A stretch of DNA of 64,000 nucleotides. It comes from Nocardia caishijiensis NBRC 108228 (GTDB taxonomy: Bacteria; Actinomycetota; Actinomycetes; Mycobacteriales; Mycobacteriaceae). Positions 59,415 to 64,000 of this stretch are shown in pieces (within the stretch, counting starts at the first letter, position 1; each line of letters opens with the position of its first letter). Location of the stretch: positions 62,001 to 126,000 of the forward strand of contig NZ_BDBE01000012.1 of assembly GCF_001612825.1 (NCBI RefSeq). Reading direction: 5' to 3'. The position numbers and the translations under genes are program-made. Under the pieces are notes generated by a model. That model did no database searches and was not told where the DNA came from. It was given only the letters and a program-made list of their open reading frames with translations.

Positions 59415-60755
59415 CTAGCCCAGCCAGTCGAGGACGGAGGCGGCCGTCCAGGACTGTTGCATGCTGCCGAGCGGGGCGCCGGTGAAGGGTTCGTAGTACT
59501 CGGCGAAGGAGCCGTCGGCGGCTTGGCGGAGGCCTTCGGCGCGCAGGAGGTAGGCGCGTTCGGCCCAGCCTCGGCGGGCGAAGGCCCAGGAGAACAGCCA
59601 GCTCATGACCGGCCAGACGGGGCCGCGCCAGTATTCGCGGGGGCGGAAGTCCTTCGCGACGGGGGACGTCGAGGGTGGCAGGGCGTAGCGCAGGTCGGGG
59701 TGACCGCAGAAGCGGGGGCCCTCGAAGATGTTGAGCAGGGCGCGTTCTGCCGGGCGGGGGAGGCCGCCCGAGATCAGCGGCGCGAACATCGCCAGTGTCT
59801 CGGTGCTGATCCAGCGGCCCAAGCGCACATCGTAATCCCGTGCGGCACCGGTTCGTTCGTCGGCGGTGGCTACCACACCCTTGCGGAAACGTGCGGCCCA
59901 GCCGTGTAGTTCGCGCACATCCGAATGCGGCTGCTTGTACTCCTCGCCGATATCGGCGAGCACCTCGCAGGCCAGTGCGAAGATCGCCGAGACGAACACG
60001 TCCTCCACGGCGAAACTCATCACCGAGGTGAGCTGGAAGTCGTCGTAGTTGGCGCGGCGCATCTGTTCGACCAACCACAGGTACCGGTCGTACTCGCGAT
60101 CGCTCGGGCGCTGCGTCGGATCGGAGATGATCGCCGTATCCGCGCGACGGTAGGGCGGAAGATCAAGGCCGGGAACGACATTGGCGTAGGCGCGGTCCCA
60201 GCGCGGCGAGTTGTCCATGCCGGACTCCCACCCGTGGTACAGCGTGATCCGCCCGTTCTCCTTGGGGTCGCGTGCATGGGCCAGCCACCGATGCCAGCGC
60301 ACCAGATCCGGCCAGCGCCGATTCAGGAACTCCTGCGCCACCGCCCGCGTCGAACGCCCGTGCCTGCGCGAATGGTCGAGAATGCGCTGCACGGCGATGG
60401 CATGCACCGGCGGCTGGGTGATACCGGAGGTGTCGGGCCCCTCGGGCGCGTTGGCGGCCAGTTTGCGACATTCCCAGCGTGCGGGCCCCGGGAAATACCC
60501 GTCGACACCGTTGGCGAACACGATGTGCGGGATCATCCCGTTCTTCCACTGCGCCGACAGCAGCGTGTCGAGCTCGACGACCGCCCGTTCCACGCTCAAC
60601 GGCGCGAGCCCGACCGCGACGAACGCCGCGTCCCAGCTCCACATGTGCGGATACAGGCGCGGCGCGGCACTGGTCATGGTGCCCAGGTCGTTGCCGCGCA
60701 GGAGGTAGGCGGCGCGTGCCGCGAGCTGCGTCGGCGTGAAACCCGGGTCGGTCAT
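59415..60755 (-). CDS. ggH: Glucosylglycerate hydrolase (GH63)
   Basis: 446 aa, GH63 hydrolase, nearly collinear with the characterised Mycolicibacterium hassiacum enzyme, which splits glucosylglycerate into glucose and glycerate during recovery from nitrogen limitation. Shared segments include LAARAAYLLRGNDLGTM, YPHMWSWDAAFVAVGLAPLS, QWKNGMIPHIVFANGVDGYF and EYWRGPVWPVMSWLFSW. The catalytic acid and base expected near 182 and 419 correspond to Asp181 in GWESGMDNSPRWD and Glu419 in GSFAEYYEPFTG. A single-gene unit. The glucosylglycerate synthesis genes are not in the window. Confidence 0.9.
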   Translation of the reverse strand: MTDPGFTPTQLAARAAYLLRGNDLGTMTSAAPRLYPHMWSWDAAFVAVGLAPLSVERAVVELDTLLSAQWKNGMIPHIVFANGVDGYFPGPARWECRKLAANAPEGPDTSGITQPPVHAIAVQRILDHSRRHGRSTRAVAQEFLNRRWPDLVRWHRWLAHARDPKENGRITLYHGWESGMDNSPRWDRAYANVVPGLDLPPYRRADTAIISDPTQRPSDREYDRYLWLVEQMRRANYDDFQLTSVMSFAVEDVFVSAIFALACEVLADIGEEYKQPHSDVRELHGWAARFRKGVVATADERTGAARDYDVRLGRWISTETLAMFAPLISGGLPRPAERALLNIFEGPRFCGHPDLRYALPPSTSPVAKDFRPREYWRGPVWPVMSWLFSWAFARRGWAERAYLLRAEGLRQAADGSFAEYYEPFTGAPLGSMQQSWTAASVLDWLG

Positions 60756-60809
60756 CTCCCTATTCTGCGGCGGAGCAGCACCGACGGCATCTCGACATGA
60801 CTGTGACGA

Positions 60810-61352
60810 TCAGTACCCGGTGTCGCGGGTGGCATTCTGCGACGCTGTACCGACCGAGCTGAGCATGGTGGTGATGCACAACCCGAGCACCAGGTTGATC
60901 ACCGCGGTCGCGATCTTGGCCTCGATATCGGCGACGAAGGTGAACGGCAGGATCACCGCCACGGCCGTGAGCAGCAGGCAGATCCAGGTGAAGAACGTCA
61001 TCGGGCTCGGCATCGCCAGCAGCAGCACCATCAGCAGCGCGGTGGCCAGCAGGGCGGCACCGGCGGCGGCGACGGCATACGAGGTGGTCGAGACGGTGCC
61101 GTAGGCGCCCGCGCCCTCCGGGGAGAGGATCGCGATACCGAGCACACCGCGCACGAGCATGATCGCGACGACCGCCAGCAGCGCGGCCACCACGGCCGTC
61201 CCGATGCCACCCGCCCACAGCTTGCCCACATTGACCTTGGGCTCCTGCGGTTCACCCGGCTGCGGGGCGTACTGGCCCTGGCCGTAGTGCGGCTGGCCCT
61301 GCTGCGGATACTGCGGGTCCGAGGGTCCGTAGTTGTACCGGGGATCGGTCAT
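60810..61352 (-). CDS. Membrane protein with four helices (DUF6069-like)
   Basis: 180 aa. The N-terminal 40 residues are Gln/Pro/Tyr/Gly-rich and cytoplasmic (YNYGPSDPQYPQQGQPHYGQ). Four membrane segments follow: GGIGTAVVAALLAVVAIMLV, TTSYAVAAAGAALLATALLM, MTFFTWICLLLTAVAVILPF and IATAVINLVLGLCITTMLSS. I associate the pattern with DUF6069 but am not certain. It faces the SDR gene across an 84-bp divergent promoter gap. Confidence 0.75.
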   Translation of the reverse strand: MTDPRYNYGPSDPQYPQQGQPHYGQGQYAPQPGEPQEPKVNVGKLWAGGIGTAVVAALLAVVAIMLVRGVLGIAILSPEGAGAYGTVSTTSYAVAAAGAALLATALLMVLLLAMPSPMTFFTWICLLLTAVAVILPFTFVADIEAKIATAVINLVLGLCITTMLSSVGTASQNATRDTGY

Positions 61353-61436
61353 AGTGCGACGGTACTAGTGCGCGCCGACATCCGCCCGAGGAACGCCCAG
61401 GTGTCGGTCCGTCCGCACCGGTTTAGCGTGGGACAC

Positions 61437-62126
61437 ATGACGGTGACAAGTACTCCAGCCCCGAACGCCCTCATCACCGGCGCGAGCCGCGGCCTGGGCG
61501 CCGCCATCGCCCGTGAGCTCGCGCCGACCTACGAGTTGCTGCTCGGCGCCCGCTCCGCCGACGCGCTCACCCCGATCCTGACCGAACTGCCGGACGCGAC
61601 CGGCTGGCCGGTGCCGCTCACCGACTATCCGGCTGTCGCCGAAGCCGCCGCGCACATCGAGCGGCTCGACGTGCTCGTGCACAACGCGGGTATCGCCGAC
61701 CTCGGCACCGTCGCCGAATCCTCGCTCGACCAGTGGCGCAACACCCTCGAGGTGAATCTGATCGCCGTCGCCGAACTCACCAGGCTGCTGCTTCCCGCGC
61801 TGCGCGCCGCGAACGGGCATGTGGTGCTGATCAATTCGGGCGCGGGGCTGCGGGCCAATGCGGGGTGGGGTTCGTACGCGGCGAGCAAGTTCGGGTTGCG
61901 GGCCTTCGCGGACGCATTGCGCCTGGAGGAGCCGCAGTTGCGCGTCACTTCGGTATTCCCCGGTCGCATCGATACCGATATGCAGCAGGCGATCGTGGCC
62001 GAGGAGGGGCGGGAGTATCGGCCGGAGGAGTTCCTGACCGCTGAAACGGTGGCACGGGCGGTGCGAAATGCCGTCGACACACCGCGCGACGCCCACCCGA
62101 CCGAAATTGTGCTCCGTCCTCGGTGA
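61437..62126 (+). CDS. Short-chain dehydrogenase/reductase
   Basis: 229 aa from the ATG at 61437. Classical SDR: cofactor loop LITGASRGLGAAIA, NAG motif in VLVHNAGIAD, Ser in LINSGAGL, and the catalytic YxxxK in GSYAASKFG. The Arg after the Gly motif (TGASRG) favours NADP(H). It is shorter than most SDRs because the N-terminal part before the cofactor loop is brief. Substrate unknown. Confidence 0.88.
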   Translation: MTVTSTPAPNALITGASRGLGAAIARELAPTYELLLGARSADALTPILTELPDATGWPVPLTDYPAVAEAAAHIERLDVLVHNAGIADLGTVAESSLDQWRNTLEVNLIAVAELTRLLLPALRAANGHVVLINSGAGLRANAGWGSYAASKFGLRAFADALRLEEPQLRVTSVFPGRIDTDMQQAIVAEEGREYRPEEFLTAETVARAVRNAVDTPRDAHPTEIVLRPR

Positions 62127-62297
62127 TATTGGCGCCAGCCCTGTGGTTCGCTGTGCCACAGTGGCGCCGCAGCTCGCTCTGCAACAGACTGACCAGGGGT
62201 TACTCGAGGACGAACACCCTACGCAGCCGATCGTGTTCGCGGAGTCAAGCGCCGAGAACCGCGGCGCCAGCCGCTATGTCACAGTGAGGAGGAGTGG

Positions 62298-63101
62298 ATG
62301 GACAGACGTCGAATGCTGACCTTGCTCGCCGCGGGGACGGTCGGGGCGCTGGCCGGTTGTGCCAGCGCGGGCGGCGAGACCGCGCCCGTCGGCGAGGCGG
62401 TCGTGCCGGTCCCACCGCCGCCCGCACCGACGCCGAAGCAACCGGTGCTGCCTCCGCCGCCGAGTGGTCCGAAGTCGATCATCGGCGCCGAGACGATCAC
62501 CGCCCTGCCCGGCCAGGGCTCGAGCATGGCACTCACCGTCGACGACGGCGCCAGCCCGGAGGTGGTCGGCGCCTACATCAAGTGGGCGGAGGACACCGGC
62601 GCCCGCTTCACCTTCTTCGTCACCGGTTCGTTCGAAGCCTGGACCATCCACCGCGATGCCCTGCGCCCGCTGGTCGACTCGGGCCAGATCCAGCTCGGCA
62701 ACCACACCTGGTCGCACGCGGCGCTCACCAAGATCGGCACCGACGGTGTCGTCGACCAGTTGAGCCGCACGAAAACGTTCTTGCACAACAACTTCGGCGT
62801 GGACGGAACACCGTACTACCGCCCGCCCTTCGGCTACCACAACGCCACGGTCGACAAGATCGCCGCCGACCTCGGCTACACCGTGCCGACCATGTGGTAC
62901 GGCTCGCTGTCGGACTCGGGTCTCATCACCGAGGAGTACCTGATGGAATGCGCCCGAAAGTATTTCGCCGCCCAGACCATCATCATCGGCCACGCCAACT
63001 TCCCGCCGGTCACCCACTGCTACGGGCAACTCGTGGACATCATCCGCGAACGCAACCTGTCGCTGGTCACCCTGAACGACGTGCTGGAGGTCCGCAGCTG
63101 A
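62298..63101 (+). CDS. Polysaccharide deacetylase lipoprotein (NodB domain)
   Basis: 267 aa. A Tat/Sec-like start MDRRRMLTLLAAGTVGAL and lipobox LAGCAS give a lipid-anchored protein, followed by a Pro-rich linker (35-56). The NodB domain has metal-site Asp-Asp in ALTVDDGASPEVV, His-His in LGNHTWSHAAL, and YYRPPFGYHN. Likely acts on peptidoglycan or another wall glycan. Convergent with leuS. The upstream 171 bp (62127-62297) holds no gene. Confidence 0.9.
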   Translation: MDRRRMLTLLAAGTVGALAGCASAGGETAPVGEAVVPVPPPPAPTPKQPVLPPPPSGPKSIIGAETITALPGQGSSMALTVDDGASPEVVGAYIKWAEDTGARFTFFVTGSFEAWTIHRDALRPLVDSGQIQLGNHTWSHAALTKIGTDGVVDQLSRTKTFLHNNFGVDGTPYYRPPFGYHNATVDKIAADLGYTVPTMWYGSLSDSGLITEEYLMECARKYFAAQTIIIGHANFPPVTHCYGQLVDIIRERNLSLVTLNDVLEVRS

Positions 63102-63255
63102 CGGTCGTATTCCGGTGACCTGGTTTCGCACGAACATGGGTAACTCGTCGGGTACCAGCTGACCCACCCACCGCGCAAAAGCTTGCCGCGTCCCCAACTC
63201 TCCCCGCACCCGAGTCTGGCCGAAAGGCACGGGGAGGCGGGTCGGTCCGCGGCGG

Positions 63256-64000
63256 TTACGGCACGATGTTGACCATCTTGCCGGGCACGACGATCACCTT
63301 GCGGGGTGCGGCGCCCTCGAGCAGCGCGACCACCTTCTCGTCGGCCAGTGCCGCCGCTTCGATCGCGGCCGGGTCGGCATCGGCGGGAACCTGGATCCGG
63401 CTGCGCACCTTGCCCTTCACCTGGATCGGGTACTCCACCGAATCCGCCACGAGCAGCGCCGGATCGGCGGTCGGGAACGGGCCGTGGGCCAGGGAAGCGG
63501 TGTGGCCCAACCGTTCCCACAGTTCCTCGGCGATGTGGGGTGCCAGCGGAGCGAGCATCAGGACCAGCGGTTCCACGGCGGCACGCGGTGCGCCGTCGGG
63601 GTAGTTCTTGGTCAGGTGGTTGGTGAGCTCGATCAGTTTCGCGCCCGCCGTGTTGTCGCGCAGGGCGGCCAGATCCTCGTCGACACCGGCGATGGTGCGG
63701 TGCACCAGCCGCAGCGTCTCGTCGGACGGTGCGGCGTCGGTGGCCTTCACCGCGCCGGTCTCCTCGTCGACGACCAGTCGCCACACGCGCTGCAGGAAGC
63801 GGTGCGCGCCGACGACGTCCTTGGTCGCCCACGGACGCGAGGTGTCCAGCGGTCCCATCGACATCTCGTAGAAGCGGAAGGTGTCGGCGCCGTACAGGTC
63901 GCACATCTCGTCGGGGGAGATGGCGTTCTTGAGCGACTTGCCGATCTTGCCGTACTCCTGGGCCACCTCGATCTCGACGCCGTCGGGACCGGTCCAGAAG
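63256..64000 (-). CDS. leuS: Leucyl-tRNA synthetase, C-terminal part (cut by window end)
   Basis: Last 248 codons of leucyl-tRNA synthetase; the frame is open at the right edge. The KMSKS-type loop is GKIGKSLKN, followed by [20 protein letters not shown], the anticodon-binding helical domain ([19 protein letters not shown]) and the C-terminal domain ending [14 protein letters not shown], the typical actinobacterial end. leuS marks the conserved end of this neighbourhood (Rv0041 position in M. tuberculosis). Confidence 0.97.
   Translation of the reverse strand, partial: FWTGPDGVEIEVAQEYGKIGKSLKNAISPDEMCDLYGADTFRFYEMSMGPLDTSRPWATKDVVGAHRFLQRVWRLVVDEETGAVKATDAAPSDETLRLVHRTIAGVDEDLAALRDNTAGAKLIELTNHLTKNYPDGAPRAAVEPLVLMLAPLAPHIAEELWERLGHTASLAHGPFPTADPALLVADSVEYPIQVKGKVRSRIQVPADADPAAIEAAALADEKVVALLEGAAPRKVIVVPGKMVNIVP

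Overview
The window is GC-rich, densely coded actinobacterial chromosome, most likely Nocardia or a close relative in the Mycobacteriales. The evidence is gene order: leuS, an F420-type luciferase-like oxidoreductase, ino1, a PadR regulator, a DUF5318 gene, a ponA1-type penicillin-binding protein, a GT87 membrane protein, then rpsF-ssb-rpsR-rplI and dnaB. This is the order of the leuS to dnaB segment near the Mycobacterium tuberculosis origin (Rv0041 to Rv0058, from memory). LpqH-, MenC-, SugABC/LpqY- and glucosylglycerate-hydrolase-like genes fit the same group. No rRNA, tRNA, CRISPR array or intact insertion sequence was seen.

Layout. 1-1.9 kb: end of a 4-hydroxymandelate synthase/oxidase pair, whose second gene overlaps the 3' end of dnaB tail to tail. 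1.9-6.8 kb: dnaB, interrupted in its P-loop by a class-3 intein; a 590-bp gap with four DnaA-box-like 9-mers; and the rplI/rpsR/ssb/rpsF operon. 6.9-8.4 kb: a GT87 membrane protein. 8.5-22 kb: a tellurite-resistance-type (Ter) stress island holding terC, terD, a coiled-coil protein, a biosynthetic module (CitE-like lyase, a fused double phosphoribosyltransferase/PELOTA protein, a HAD phosphatase), three AIM24 proteins, a double-TerD protein and a TerD-coiled-coil-NTPase-like fusion. 22-31 kb: conserved cell-wall and inositol genes. 31-45 kb: a damaged Doc toxin pair, GyrI-like proteins, a second class A PBP, a sugar ABC importer whose ATPase gene lies 5 kb away, ohrR/ohr, menC and an HxlR regulator. 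45.8-48.3 kb: a glutamine-type ABC importer with fused binding protein and permease. 48.4-49.4 kb: a His-rich metal-binding protein and a HigBA pair. 49.4-54.9 kb: a tightly overlapped four-gene operon with a CHAT (caspase-like) protease, a TPR protein and two unrecognised proteins. 55-64 kb: an LpqH lipoprotein, a PhoX phosphatase, toxin-antitoxin genes, glucosylglycerate hydrolase, an SDR, a polysaccharide deacetylase and the 3' end of leuS.

How the parts work together. The conserved backbone covers replication (dnaB, ssb), ribosomal proteins, peptidoglycan synthesis (two class A PBPs), inositol for phosphatidylinositol and mycothiol, and compatible-solute and sugar handling. Two accessory blocks stand out. 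The Ter island joins membrane (TerC), calcium-binding (TerD) and AIM24 proteins to a small-molecule/nucleoside-like pathway. The CHAT-TPR cassette has the layout of a sensor-activated protease system, and I regard it as the strongest candidate for an undescribed system here. Relics of vapC and fadA, and a Doc toxin with a broken catalytic motif, show gene turnover at the edges of these blocks.
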